DNA of 50,059 nt from Clostridiales bacterium (GTDB lineage Bacteria; Bacillota; Clostridia; Lachnospirales; Lachnospiraceae): NCBI GenBank assembly GCA_012520655.1, contig JAAYNW010000080.1, forward strand, positions 1 through 50,059. The letters run 5' to 3'. The translations under genes were made by a program, and so were the position numbers. Shown one piece after another: positions 9,422 through 17,840 of the stretch. Position 1 is the stretch's first letter. The number at the start of each line of letters is the position of its first letter. The notes under the pieces are model-generated. The model worked only from the letters and a program-made list of their open reading frames with translations. It had not been told where the DNA came from and did no database searches.

Positions 9422-9444
9422 AGAACTTCCATAATGGGAGTTCT
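9422..9444 (+). repeat. Stem-loop upstream of the hydrogenase-linked operon
   Basis: AGAACTTCC at 9422-9430 pairs with GGGAGTTCT at 9436-9444 (nine pairs including one wobble, five-base loop). It is followed by ATTTGC and not by a real T-tract, so terminator function is uncertain. It lies about 40 bases before the next start codon and could belong to the 5-prime leader of that operon. A -10-like TATAAT occurs at 9328-9333 without a good -35. Confidence 0.35.
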
Positions 9445-9481
9445 ATTTGCTATATGGGAGCTTTAAAAAAGGAGGATAAGA

Positions 9482-11332
9482 ATGAGCCGTTTAAAAATTG
9501 TTACACCCGATAAAGCACAGCTTACGGTAGAGCGACTTTATAAGGATTTGGAGCGTCACATTGTTGCCAGTCCGCCGGGATTGTGTCCCGTGGATTTACA
9601 GTTGTCTTTTTTAAAAGTCTGTCATGCCCAGACCTGCGGAAAATGCGTACCGTGCCGTGTAGGCCTTAAGCAGCTGCAGCATTTATTAGAGGATGTACTG
9701 GACGGCAGAGCTACGATGGAGACACTTCGGCTGATTAAATGCACTGCCAGCGATATTACCGATTCGGCGGACTGCGCCGTTGGTTATGAGGCAGCACATA
9801 TGGTGCTTGTGGGAGTGGAAGGGTTCGAAGAAGACTACATACACCATATTGAAAAAGGAAAATGTTCCTATCATATTACCCAGCCTGTTCCTTGTGTGGC
9901 GCTTTGCCCGGCAGGTGTGGATGTTCCGGGATACATAGGTTTGGTGGGAGAAGGACGTTATGCGGACGCGGTTAAGCTTATCCGCAAGGACAATCCCTTT
10001 CCTACTGCCTGTGGTCTTATCTGTGAGCATCCCTGCGAGGCCCGCTGCCGGAGAAATATGATTGACAGCTCCGTAAATATCAGAGGGTTAAAAAGGATGG
10101 CAGTGGACAACGCTCGTGCCAATACGGTGCCTGTACCGGAAAAGGCGGAAGCTACAGGCAAGCGGGTAGCCATTATCGGGGGAGGTCCCGGCGGTCTGTC
10201 TGCGGCCTATTATCTCGAACTGATGGGACATCATGCGGTTATATTTGAAGAAAAGCGCAAGCTTGGCGGTATGCTTCGTTATGGTATTCCGAATTACCGT
10301 TTTCCGCGCGAGAGACTTCAGGAAGATATTGATGCTATCCTTTCCACAGGAGTGGAAGTGCATTTAAATACCAGAATCGGAACAGGGGAAGGGGAGATTC
10401 CCTTTAATAAGCTAAAAGATGAGTATGATGCCGTATACATAGCTATCGGGGCGCATACGGATAAGAAAATCGGTATTGAAGGAGAAAACTCCAAGGGAGT
10501 AATCTCCGCTGTAGAGATGCTGCGTAATATCGGTGATGATAAGATGCCTGATTTTAAAGATAAAACAGTTATTGTTATCGGCGGCGGCAATGTAGCTATG
10601 GACTGCACCCGGTCAGCAATCCGTTTGGGAGCTAAGAAGGTAGGAATTGCTTATAGAAGGCGTCAGGATGACATGACTGCCCTGCCGGAGGAAATAGAAG
10701 GTGCCATTGCTGAAGGCGCGGAGCTTTACAGCCTGAAAGCACCTTACAGGATAGAAGCAGACGAGCAGGGAAATGTAACCGCCTTATGGGTGGAACCGCA
10801 GATTATCGGTCCTATCGATGCATGGGGGCGTGCGCGCCCCATTCAAGCAGATGTGTCTCTCATGAGAATCCCTTGTGATATTGTGGTAGTTGCGGTTGGG
10901 CAGGGAATTGCTATTCGACCTTTCGAAGAGTCCGGGGTAACGGTTCATAAAGGAATGATTTCTGCCATGAGTGACAGTGAAGTAACTGACGTTAGAGGTG
11001 TATACGCGGGAGGTGACTGTGTGACAGGGCCGGCTACAGTGATTCGCGCCATAGCGGCGGGCAAAGTAGCTGCTGCCAATATTGATGAGTATCTGGGATA
11101 TAGGCATATTATTTCCTGCGATGTGGAGATTCCTCAGGTAAACTATGCAGATAAGAAGCCGTGTGGACGCGTCCAGCTTTCCGAGAAGGAAGTAGGAGGA
11201 AGAAAGGACAATTTTGATGCCTTTGAATGTTGTATGACCGAGCAGGAAGCGCGTCAGGAAGCCGGAAGATGTCTGCGCTGCGATCAATACGGATACGGCA
11301 ACTTGAAAGGAGGGCGGGTATCGAGATGGTAA
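9482..11332 (+). CDS. NuoF-iron-sulfur/GltD-like NAD(P)H flavoprotein, probable hydrogenase partner
   Basis: A 616-residue cytoplasmic flavoprotein. Residues about 35-110 resemble the C-terminal 4Fe-4S domain of NuoF/HydB (TCGKCVPCRVGLKQL), without the FMN/NADH part. Next is a GltD-type iron-sulfur region (PCVALCPAGVDVPGYI and GLICEHPCEARCRR), then an FAD-binding motif (IIGGGPGGLSAAYY, about residue 233) and an NAD(P)-binding motif (VIGGGNVAMDC, about 362). The C-terminus carries another CLRC motif. The stop overlaps the hydrogenase start by seven bases, so the two are translationally coupled and probably form a complex passing electrons between NAD(P)H and ferredoxin or H2. A glutamate synthase role is unlikely because no large GltB subunit is adjacent. 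Bifurcation is possible but unproven. Confidence 0.85.
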   Translation: MSRLKIVTPDKAQLTVERLYKDLERHIVASPPGLCPVDLQLSFLKVCHAQTCGKCVPCRVGLKQLQHLLEDVLDGRATMETLRLIKCTASDITDSADCAVGYEAAHMVLVGVEGFEEDYIHHIEKGKCSYHITQPVPCVALCPAGVDVPGYIGLVGEGRYADAVKLIRKDNPFPTACGLICEHPCEARCRRNMIDSSVNIRGLKRMAVDNARANTVPVPEKAEATGKRVAIIGGGPGGLSAAYYLELMGHHAVIFEEKRKLGGMLRYGIPNYRFPRERLQEDIDAILSTGVEVHLNTRIGTGEGEIPFNKLKDEYDAVYIAIGAHTDKKIGIEGENSKGVISAVEMLRNIGDDKMPDFKDKTVIVIGGGNVAMDCTRSAIRLGAKKVGIAYRRRQDDMTALPEEIEGAIAEGAELYSLKAPYRIEADEQGNVTALWVEPQIIGPIDAWGRARPIQADVSLMRIPCDIVVVAVGQGIAIRPFEESGVTVHKGMISAMSDSEVTDVRGVYAGGDCVTGPATVIRAIAAGKVAAANIDEYLGYRHIISCDVEIPQVNYADKKPCGRVQLSEKEVGGRKDNFDAFECCMTEQEARQEAGRCLRCDQYGYGNLKGGRVSRW

Positions 11333-13059
11333 ATTTGACGATAGACGGAGTAAAGGTAAGTGTGCCGGAAGGTACTACAATCATGAAAGCAGCGTCTTCA
11401 GCAGGAATAGAGATTCCTCATTTGTGCTATCTGGAGGGCATTAACGAAATCAGTGCTTGTAAGGTGTGTGTCGTGGAACTTCAGGGCAGAACTAAGCTGC
11501 TGACAGCTTGTAATAATGAAGTGGAGGAAGGGGTAACAGTGTATACCAATTCGCCGAAAGTCCGCTCCGTAAGGAGAACCAATGTGCAGCTTTTGTTGTC
11601 TCAGCACGACTGCCACTGCGCCACCTGTGTCAGGAGCGGTAACTGCAGTCTGCAGAAGCTGTCCAATGATTTGGGAATCTTGGATGTTCCCTATGCGGAG
11701 GATGTTACCAGAGCTCCATGGAATAAAGATTTTCCTTTGTTTCGGGATTCCAGGAAATGCATAAAGTGTATGCGTTGTGTACAGATATGTGATAAGGTGC
11801 AGGGACTTAATATCTGGGATGTACAGAATACGGGCTCACGGACTACGGTTGATGTATCCGGCAACATTACGATAGAAGATTCTGACTGCAGCCTTTGCGG
11901 GCAGTGTATTACCCATTGCCCTACGGGAGCGCTCAGAGAACGAAATGACATACCGAAGATTTTTGATGTTCTGGCGGATTCGAATAAGGTTACCGTAGTG
12001 CAGGTGGCACCTGCCGTCAGGGCGGCATGGGGGGAAGCGCTGGGACTTACCGATGAGGAAGCGACGGAAGGTCTTATGGTGGCGGCTTTGAAGCAGATTG
12101 GCTTTGATTATGTATTCGATACCAATTTTGCGGCCGATCTCACGATTATGGAGGAAGGCAGTGAGTTGCTGGAGCGGTTAAAGGAGCCGGAAAAGCATGT
12201 GTGGCCGATGTTTACATCTTGCTGCCCGGCATGGGTGAGCTTCGTTACGAAGAAATATCCCAAGTATCTTGCCGGCCTTTCGACAGCGAAATCGCCGCAG
12301 CAGATGTTTGGTGCAATGGCGAAATCATACTTTGCGCGGGAAAAGAGTATTGATCCGGCAAATATCTATTGCATTTCCATTATGCCCTGTGTTTCCAAGA
12401 AAAGGGAAGCCGAGCTTCCTTCCATGCGTAGTGCGGGGGCCGGGCAGGATGTGGATGCAGTGCTGACAACAAGGGAATTTGTGCGCATGATCAAGGCTGA
12501 ACACATTAACCTGTCTATGCTGAAAGAATGTCCTTTTGATTCTCCGCTAGGTGAGAGTACCGGAGCCGGAGTTATTTTTGGCGTGACCGGAGGCGTTATG
12601 GAAGCTGCCTTGCGCACTGCATACGCCGTAGTGGAAGGACACAACCCGCCGGAGGATGCTTTTCAGTCGGTGAGGGGAACAAACGGAAGAAGAGAAAGAG
12701 AGTTCAGGCTTGGCGATCAAACTCTGCGTACATGCATTGTCAGTGGACTTATGAATGCTGGTCAACTGATGGAAGACATTGAGGCAGGCAGATCAACCTA
12801 CGATTTTGTGGAAGTGATGTCCTGTCCCGGCGGCTGTGTGGGGGGCGGCGGGCAGCCTATCCATGACAACCGGGAAATGGCAGAGGAACGAGGCTGTGTT
12901 CTGTATATGCTGGACAAAAACAGGGGAATTCGCTTTTCTCATGAGAACCCGGAGATACAGAAGGCATATGAAAGGTTCTTGGGAAAACCTCTCGGCCATA
13001 AATCTCACGAGCTGTTACACTCCGATCATGTAAAGGAAAGAAATTATATGAATAAATGA
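11326..13059 (+). CDS. [FeFe] hydrogenase, M3-type catalytic subunit
   Basis: A 577-residue iron-only hydrogenase, close in length and layout to the Clostridium pasteurianum enzyme CpI. It begins with a 2Fe-2S domain (CYLEGINEISACKVC), then a His-plus-Cys-ligated cluster (HDCHCATCVRSGNC), then two 4Fe-4S motifs (CIKCMRCVQIC and CSLCGQCITHC). H-cluster ligands are C300 in TSCCPAW, C355 in MPCVSKK, and C500 and C504 in MSCPGGCVGGGGQP. All key residues are intact. The open frame extends upstream to 11227, but ATG 11326 with AAAGGAGGG at 11306-11314 gives the normal N-terminus. H2 evolution or uptake is expected, with electrons from or to the preceding flavoprotein. Maturases HydEFG are not in this window. 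Confidence 0.96.
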   Translation: MVNLTIDGVKVSVPEGTTIMKAASSAGIEIPHLCYLEGINEISACKVCVVELQGRTKLLTACNNEVEEGVTVYTNSPKVRSVRRTNVQLLLSQHDCHCATCVRSGNCSLQKLSNDLGILDVPYAEDVTRAPWNKDFPLFRDSRKCIKCMRCVQICDKVQGLNIWDVQNTGSRTTVDVSGNITIEDSDCSLCGQCITHCPTGALRERNDIPKIFDVLADSNKVTVVQVAPAVRAAWGEALGLTDEEATEGLMVAALKQIGFDYVFDTNFAADLTIMEEGSELLERLKEPEKHVWPMFTSCCPAWVSFVTKKYPKYLAGLSTAKSPQQMFGAMAKSYFAREKSIDPANIYCISIMPCVSKKREAELPSMRSAGAGQDVDAVLTTREFVRMIKAEHINLSMLKECPFDSPLGESTGAGVIFGVTGGVMEAALRTAYAVVEGHNPPEDAFQSVRGTNGRREREFRLGDQTLRTCIVSGLMNAGQLMEDIEAGRSTYDFVEVMSCPGGCVGGGGQPIHDNREMAEERGCVLYMLDKNRGIRFSHENPEIQKAYERFLGKPLGHKSHELLHSDHVKERNYMNK

Positions 13060-13133
13060 TAGATATGCTTAGGATAATGCTACCTGCAGATAAACCGTTC
13101 TATTTGCGCTTATATGTGCGCCGGGAGGGGTAT

Positions 13134-15629
13134 ATGAAAGAACAAAAGCTTAGCCTGCGACAGGCAATATTAGTTCCATTCACTGTAATAGTACTGGTGG
13201 TGGTATCTACCTTCGCTATTCTATGGAATTATGATTATGACCGGCTGGCAAAAAGGCAAGGAGAGAGTTTTACTCATATAATGAGTACGACGATAGAAAA
13301 CAAGATAACGAATTTGCTTCAGAACCCCTATATGTTGGCACAATTATCAGCCTCATATATATCCGAGGAGATGCTTTTCGGACAGGAAGATTTAAAAATA
13401 ATTCAGGAATATGAAATGAGCATTTATGATACTCTGGATTTCTCTTTGCCGCAAGTATCCGTTATATCTTATGGAGATGAGAACGGAAATTATGTGGGTA
13501 TAAGATTAAACAGCGACAGAAGCTATAATCTTATGCTGAAGGATGAGCGTACGGACGGCAGGCTTGTCATATATGAAGGGACGGATATATATTCCGATGA
13601 AATTTCTTCCTTTGACGAATACGACCTCAAACAACGCCCATGGTATATGCAGACCAAGGCCTCAGCACAAGGGAGGTGGTCGGATGTTTATACGAACTAT
13701 GATGAGAAAAGAAGAGAAACTATCTCTGCGATGGTTGGTGTTTATGATGAGGCCGGAGAATTCGCAGGGGCAATGTGTTATGATGTCTCCTTAGATGGAT
13801 TAAATGATTATTTAGCAAGTCAGTTTTCCGATAATGAAGGCATTGTCTACATTGTCGATAAGGATTGGAGGCTTATCGCGCAGTCGGTAGAAGAAATTCA
13901 GGAAAAGGAGACCGGCGGCGAACCGGCGGAACTCATAAATGCGTCGGAAAGCAATCTTCCTGCCATCAGAGAAAGCGCCGGATATTTTACAGGGCTGGAT
14001 GCCTTGCCGGATGAAGTTATCCGGAGAAAAATAGACGGTAAAGTTAGTTTTATGCATGTATCTGAGATGAAAGAACTCGGAAGCCTCGATTGGAAGGTTG
14101 TTATACTCCTTCCTGAAACGGAACTGATGGGGAATATGAAGTCGAACCAGATTTCCCTGATTATACTGGGATTGATAATAACTGCCGCGGGAAGCATTGC
14201 AGGAATTCTGCTTATCAATTCGGTTATCGTTCCCATTACCAAGAGTATTAAAGGGGCTTCCGAAATATCGGAGGGTAACTACGGAATATATGTCCAGAGC
14301 AAAAAAACAGTTATAAAAGAAATTTCCGAGTTGGTTTCGGCGTTTAACAGGATGTCGGACAAGCTGAAGGAATATATCGACCAAATAAAACGAAATGAAG
14401 AAGAATACAGGACATTGGTTGAAAATGTAGGTAACTCTATTTTCAGTATAGCGCCGGACGGAAGTATCTTATCGGTAAATAATGTTTTCGAATCGGTCTT
14501 AGGAGAGGATAGAGCGGATATTATCGGAAAACAATTTGACACATTATTCAGAGAACAGCAAGAGATCGATTATTTTGAGAAGCTATTTAAACAGGTAAAG
14601 GAAAGTAAGGAGAACTTCTCCTTCCGCCATCGCTTTTTAGATAAAGACAGAAATCAGCGAGTTTACATAATTAATTTCATTCCGCTGTTGAATGAAGAAG
14701 GCAGCTTACTCAGAATACTGGGAAGTACAACGGATATAACTGAACTGGACAGGGCACAAAGGGAAATCAAATATCTCCATGAAAAGGAAAAGGAAAGGCT
14801 GCAGGAGCTTGTAGAGGAAAAAACCTCAGAGCTGAATAAAGCGATGAAGGAAATCGTCGAGATGGAGAAGTTCGCCTCTCTCGGAAGTCTTGTTTCAGGT
14901 GTGGCTCATGAGATAAATACGCCCTTGGGTGTGGCGGTATCCGCAGCATCCTATATGGAAGAGACGAATAAGCACGGACAGAAGTTACTTCTGGAAGGAC
15001 AGATGACGAAAAGTGAATTTATTAAATATATTGACAGTATGAACGAGACTTCATTCATATTGAATAATAATTTAAAAAGAGCTTCCGAGTTAGTGAAAAG
15101 CTTCAAGCAAATGGCGGTCAATCAGAGTAATGAACAAAAGGCAAGTTTTAATTTTAAAGAATTTTTAAGCAATCTTTTAATCAACCTCAAGCATGAGTAT
15201 AAAAATACCGGAATACAGTTTGATATCGAATGTGATGAAGCGTTGTGGGTAAACAGTTATCCGGGTGCCTATTCGCAAATATTTACAAATTTGATTATGA
15301 ATTCTATTATTCATGCATTTTCTTATAAAGAAGGCATAATTAAAATAGCCGTTTCGGCTGATGAGCGTAATATTACAGTGCAATATTCGGATAATGGGAA
15401 GGGAATCAAAAGAGAGAACTTGGATCAGATCTTCAATCCCTTTTTTACTACAAACAGGAGCGGAGGCGGCAGCGGGCTTGGTCTGAGTATTGTATACAAT
15501 ATTGTAACCGCGCAATTGGGAGGAAAGATCACATGTAAAAGCACACTGAATAAGGGAACTTTGTTCTGTATAAAAGTGCCGGTCATTTTGGAGGAAAAAA
15601 CATATGATAAAGGAATGGGACAATATTGA
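13134..15629 (+). CDS. Membrane sensor histidine kinase (dCache-HAMP-PAS-HATPase)
   Basis: An 831-residue sensor kinase. A helix at residues about 14-35 and another near 345-368 frame an extracytoplasmic Cache-like domain (RPWYMQTKA and GAMCYDVSLDGL are typical). HAMP follows (about 370-425), then a PAS domain (about 430-545), a coiled coil, and a HisKA domain with H592 in VAHEINTPLG. The ATPase domain has N, G1 and G2 motifs (NLIMNSIIHAF, DNGKGI, GGGSGLGLS). The frame opens at 13056, overlapping the hydrogenase stop, but GGGAGGGG at 13123-13130 fits ATG 13134. It overlaps the next gene by 26 bases, so the two form a signalling pair. The ligand is unknown; the hydrogenase context suggests a redox or fermentation signal. 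Confidence 0.9.
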   Translation: MKEQKLSLRQAILVPFTVIVLVVVSTFAILWNYDYDRLAKRQGESFTHIMSTTIENKITNLLQNPYMLAQLSASYISEEMLFGQEDLKIIQEYEMSIYDTLDFSLPQVSVISYGDENGNYVGIRLNSDRSYNLMLKDERTDGRLVIYEGTDIYSDEISSFDEYDLKQRPWYMQTKASAQGRWSDVYTNYDEKRRETISAMVGVYDEAGEFAGAMCYDVSLDGLNDYLASQFSDNEGIVYIVDKDWRLIAQSVEEIQEKETGGEPAELINASESNLPAIRESAGYFTGLDALPDEVIRRKIDGKVSFMHVSEMKELGSLDWKVVILLPETELMGNMKSNQISLIILGLIITAAGSIAGILLINSVIVPITKSIKGASEISEGNYGIYVQSKKTVIKEISELVSAFNRMSDKLKEYIDQIKRNEEEYRTLVENVGNSIFSIAPDGSILSVNNVFESVLGEDRADIIGKQFDTLFREQQEIDYFEKLFKQVKESKENFSFRHRFLDKDRNQRVYIINFIPLLNEEGSLLRILGSTTDITELDRAQREIKYLHEKEKERLQELVEEKTSELNKAMKEIVEMEKFASLGSLVSGVAHEINTPLGVAVSAASYMEETNKHGQKLLLEGQMTKSEFIKYIDSMNETSFILNNNLKRASELVKSFKQMAVNQSNEQKASFNFKEFLSNLLINLKHEYKNTGIQFDIECDEALWVNSYPGAYSQIFTNLIMNSIIHAFSYKEGIIKIAVSADERNITVQYSDNGKGIKRENLDQIFNPFFTTNRSGGGSGLGLSIVYNIVTAQLGGKITCKSTLNKGTLFCIKVPVILEEKTYDKGMGQY

Positions 15630-17184
15630 ACTGGATTATGATTTTCTGAAGGAGAAGGAAGAAAATCGTGTAAGAACTTACGGCAGCTACAAGGTTCTCA
15701 TATCGGACGATGAACCGGAGGTACATAGTGTAACCAAAATGATATTGAAGGATTTCGTGTTCGAAAATCATTCTCTGGAATTTCTGGATGCATATAGCGA
15801 GGCAGAGACTATAGAAGCCTTCGAAAAGCATAAGGATATTGCTGTATTATTCCAGGATGTGGTTATGGAGAAGAACAGTACCGGGCTGCATATTATTAAC
15901 TATTTGAGACGCGAGATGAGAAACCAGATGACACGTATTGTCCTGCGTACGGGACAGCCGGGAGAAGCGCCTGAAGAGACGGTCATCAAGGACTATGATA
16001 TCAACGATTACTGTCTGAAGACAGATATTACGGTTGCCAGGCTTAAGACGATTATGCTCACGGCCCTGCGCGGTTACCGGGATATTACCCGGTTGGACAG
16101 ATACCGCAGAGGGCTGGAAAAAATTATCGAGACAAGTGCCAACCTTTTTACTCATAATACGTTATCAGACTTTCTGACCAGTATTCTGAACCATTTATCC
16201 GGTTTTTATTATGAGACGGAAGGAATCATGTATATCAGAGAGGAGAGCGAGGAAAACAAGTATAATGGATTTGTGACTATGGAGCAGAGCAACACGCCCA
16301 TCGTTATGGCGGCTACGGGTAAATATATCCAATACATCGGGAAAAACGTTGGGGAAATTGATGAGCTTTCTTCCATATTTCAATGGATGCGGACAGCCGA
16401 AGATGAGAATTCTCAGATCACTTTTGTAGGAAAAGGCTTTATCATCAGGAATAACTCCAATGAGGCACCGAATAACTATATTTTCATTGAAGGGGACAAG
16501 GAACTTTATAATTTTGATTTGATTAAACTTTTTCTCTCTAACTATTCGGTGGCGTTAGATAACTATCTGGCGTTAGATAACTATCTTCTGAATAATATGC
16601 TATTTAGTGCACAGAAGGAAATTATAGTCGTTTTGGGAGGAATAGCGGAAAAGCATTTTGATGAAACGGGAGAGCATGTGGATCGGGTATCCGAAATGAT
16701 GTATAATTTCGCCAAAATATTAGATTATCCACCCACAGAATGTGAGAAAATCAAGCTGGCAAGCATTCTTCATGATATAGGTAAAATAGGGGTGCCGGAT
16801 ACCATTTTAAAAAAGCCGGGCAAACTTACGGAAGAAGAATTCAACATCATCAAAGAACATACGAAGATGGGATATGAAATGCTGTCGAAGTCCAAGTTGG
16901 AGATTCTTCGTATGGCATCTGAAATAGCGCTGTGCCACCATGAGAAATATGATGGTACGGGTTATCCCAGAGGGCTTAAGGGTGAGGCTATACCTGAGGT
17001 TAGCAGAATGCTGGCAATTATCGACGTATATGATGCGATGTGCCATAAAAGAGTTTATAAGGAAGTCTCGTCATATAAAGAAGCCTTGAAATATATAGAA
17101 TCGCACAAGGGTCGGCATTTTGACGGAAGATTAGCGGATATATTCTTGGATAATTATGATGATATTGCTGTTTCGGAATGCTGA
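15604..17184 (+). CDS. Response regulator with DUF3369-like linker and HD-GYP phosphodiesterase domain
   Basis: A 526-residue output protein. Residues about 28-160 are a receiver with phosphoacceptor D85 (FQDVVMEK). The middle, about 165-340, matches the GAF-like DUF3369 layout. The C-terminus is an HD-GYP domain with H390-D391 (LHDIGKIGVPD), HHEKYDGTGYP (GYP at 453-455) and IIDVYDAM. It probably hydrolyses cyclic-di-GMP when phosphorylated by the overlapping kinase, linking a periplasmic cue to second-messenger level. An 18-base tandem duplication inside the linker adds six residues. The start is ATG 15604 after GGAGG within the kinase 3-prime end. Confidence 0.92.
   Translation: MIKEWDNIELDYDFLKEKEENRVRTYGSYKVLISDDEPEVHSVTKMILKDFVFENHSLEFLDAYSEAETIEAFEKHKDIAVLFQDVVMEKNSTGLHIINYLRREMRNQMTRIVLRTGQPGEAPEETVIKDYDINDYCLKTDITVARLKTIMLTALRGYRDITRLDRYRRGLEKIIETSANLFTHNTLSDFLTSILNHLSGFYYETEGIMYIREESEENKYNGFVTMEQSNTPIVMAATGKYIQYIGKNVGEIDELSSIFQWMRTAEDENSQITFVGKGFIIRNNSNEAPNNYIFIEGDKELYNFDLIKLFLSNYSVALDNYLALDNYLLNNMLFSAQKEIIVVLGGIAEKHFDETGEHVDRVSEMMYNFAKILDYPPTECEKIKLASILHDIGKIGVPDTILKKPGKLTEEEFNIIKEHTKMGYEMLSKSKLEILRMASEIALCHHEKYDGTGYPRGLKGEAIPEVSRMLAIIDVYDAMCHKRVYKEVSSYKEALKYIESHKGRHFDGRLADIFLDNYDDIAVSEC
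16551..16586 (+). repeat. Perfect in-frame 18-bp tandem duplication inside the HD-GYP regulator gene
   Basis: The 18 bases at 16551-16568 are repeated exactly at 16569-16586, giving the duplicated hexapeptide ALDNYL in the linker domain just before the HD-GYP part. It does not disturb the frame. A recent slippage event is the simplest explanation since both copies are identical in sequence. Confidence 0.9.
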
Positions 17185-17344
17185 GAAACTGATTGACTGC
17201 CGGACTGCTTCTTCGTATTTCGGCTTTCGCTGTCCAATGCACTCTCAGCCATGGTATAAATGCAATTCAGTAACCTGCAAGTATAAAAACCTGATTTTTG
17301 CAAATTATATTAGGGCATTAAATTGTTATGTAAGGTGGTGAAAC

Positions 17345-17518
17345 ATGGCTAAAGCAGGTATGAAAAGACCGGATCCCAAGGAACCGCACGGAACGGAAAG
17401 CAATAAAAAAATGAATATAAAAAAGAATGATGCGGAACCTGTCCCGGAAATACATGGCAAAGCAAAAGCAGGGCATAATAAAGCGAACAACATGTATGAT
17501 AACAAGCAGAACAAATAA
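17345..17518 (+). CDS. Small hydrophilic Lys/Asn/Pro-rich protein of unknown function
   Basis: A 57-codon ORF starting MAKAGMKRPDPKEPHG and ending in a Lys/Asn-rich tail. It has an AAGGTGG ribosome site at 17332-17338, six bases from the ATG, which together with the non-random composition argues that it is translated. It has no Cys, no membrane segment and no signal peptide, and is probably disordered. The MKRPDPKEPHGTESN part looks like a motif I associate with small conserved clostridial proteins, but I cannot name a family. It lies between two signalling loci and is followed by a perfect hairpin. Confidence 0.65.
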   Translation: MAKAGMKRPDPKEPHGTESNKKMNIKKNDAEPVPEIHGKAKAGHNKANNMYDNKQNK

Positions 17519-17527
17519 AAGTAAAAG

Positions 17528-17567
17528 GATATCGTTACTTATTCCGATATAGGTAACGATATCTTTC
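17528..17567 (+). terminator. Candidate terminator, perfect 11-bp stem
   Basis: GATATCGTTAC at 17528-17538 pairs perfectly with GTAACGATATC at 17553-17563 across a 14-base loop, followed by TTTCTG. It sits ten bases after the small ORF stop. The T-tract is short and the stem only moderately GC-rich, so termination efficiency is uncertain. An operator role for the next gene is an alternative. Confidence 0.5.
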
Positions 17568-17618
17568 TGTCGCAACCGGTTGTGGGAAATATTGTTTGTA
17601 ATAACGCTCAAAACCTTA

Positions 17619-17647
17619 TTGATTAATAAGATAAATTGCTGTAAAAT
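17619..17647 (+). promoter_or_regulatory. Candidate sigma-A promoter for the chemoreceptor
   Basis: TTGATT at 17619-17624 and TAAAAT at 17642-17647 are separated by 17 bases. The match is good in an intergenic stretch and points at the downstream chemoreceptor, leaving a leader of about 185 bases. Confidence 0.45.
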
Positions 17648-17840
17648 TTTATTTAACAACAGTTATATAAATTACCGATTGCATGATTAAATTTTCTTGT
17701 GAAGGGGGAGAAAAAAGTAAGCAAGAGGCACATAGTTAAACTGGCAATGGTTAGATTGATTAGGAAGGTGTTGTCGAACTGATCAGAAGAGAAAGGAGAG
17801 TATGTGCATTTCATGATAATGCATCATACAATAAGGACAA

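Larger units (their letters stand above)
17519..17840 (+). other. Intergenic stretch of 322 bases before the chemoreceptor
   Basis: No gene is seen here apart from a possible four-codon ORF. It holds the hairpin at 17528-17563, a 10-base palindrome CAACCGGTTG at 17573-17582, a candidate promoter at 17619-17647, and a strong ribosome site AAAGGAG at 17792-17798 that serves a tiny ORF (ATG 17802, MCIS) in the same frame as, but separated by stops from, the chemoreceptor. Confidence 0.6.

Noticed and set aside
13812-14384. 190-codon open frame on the minus strand
   Set aside because: Lies wholly inside the histidine kinase gene on the other strand and has no family motif or ribosome site.
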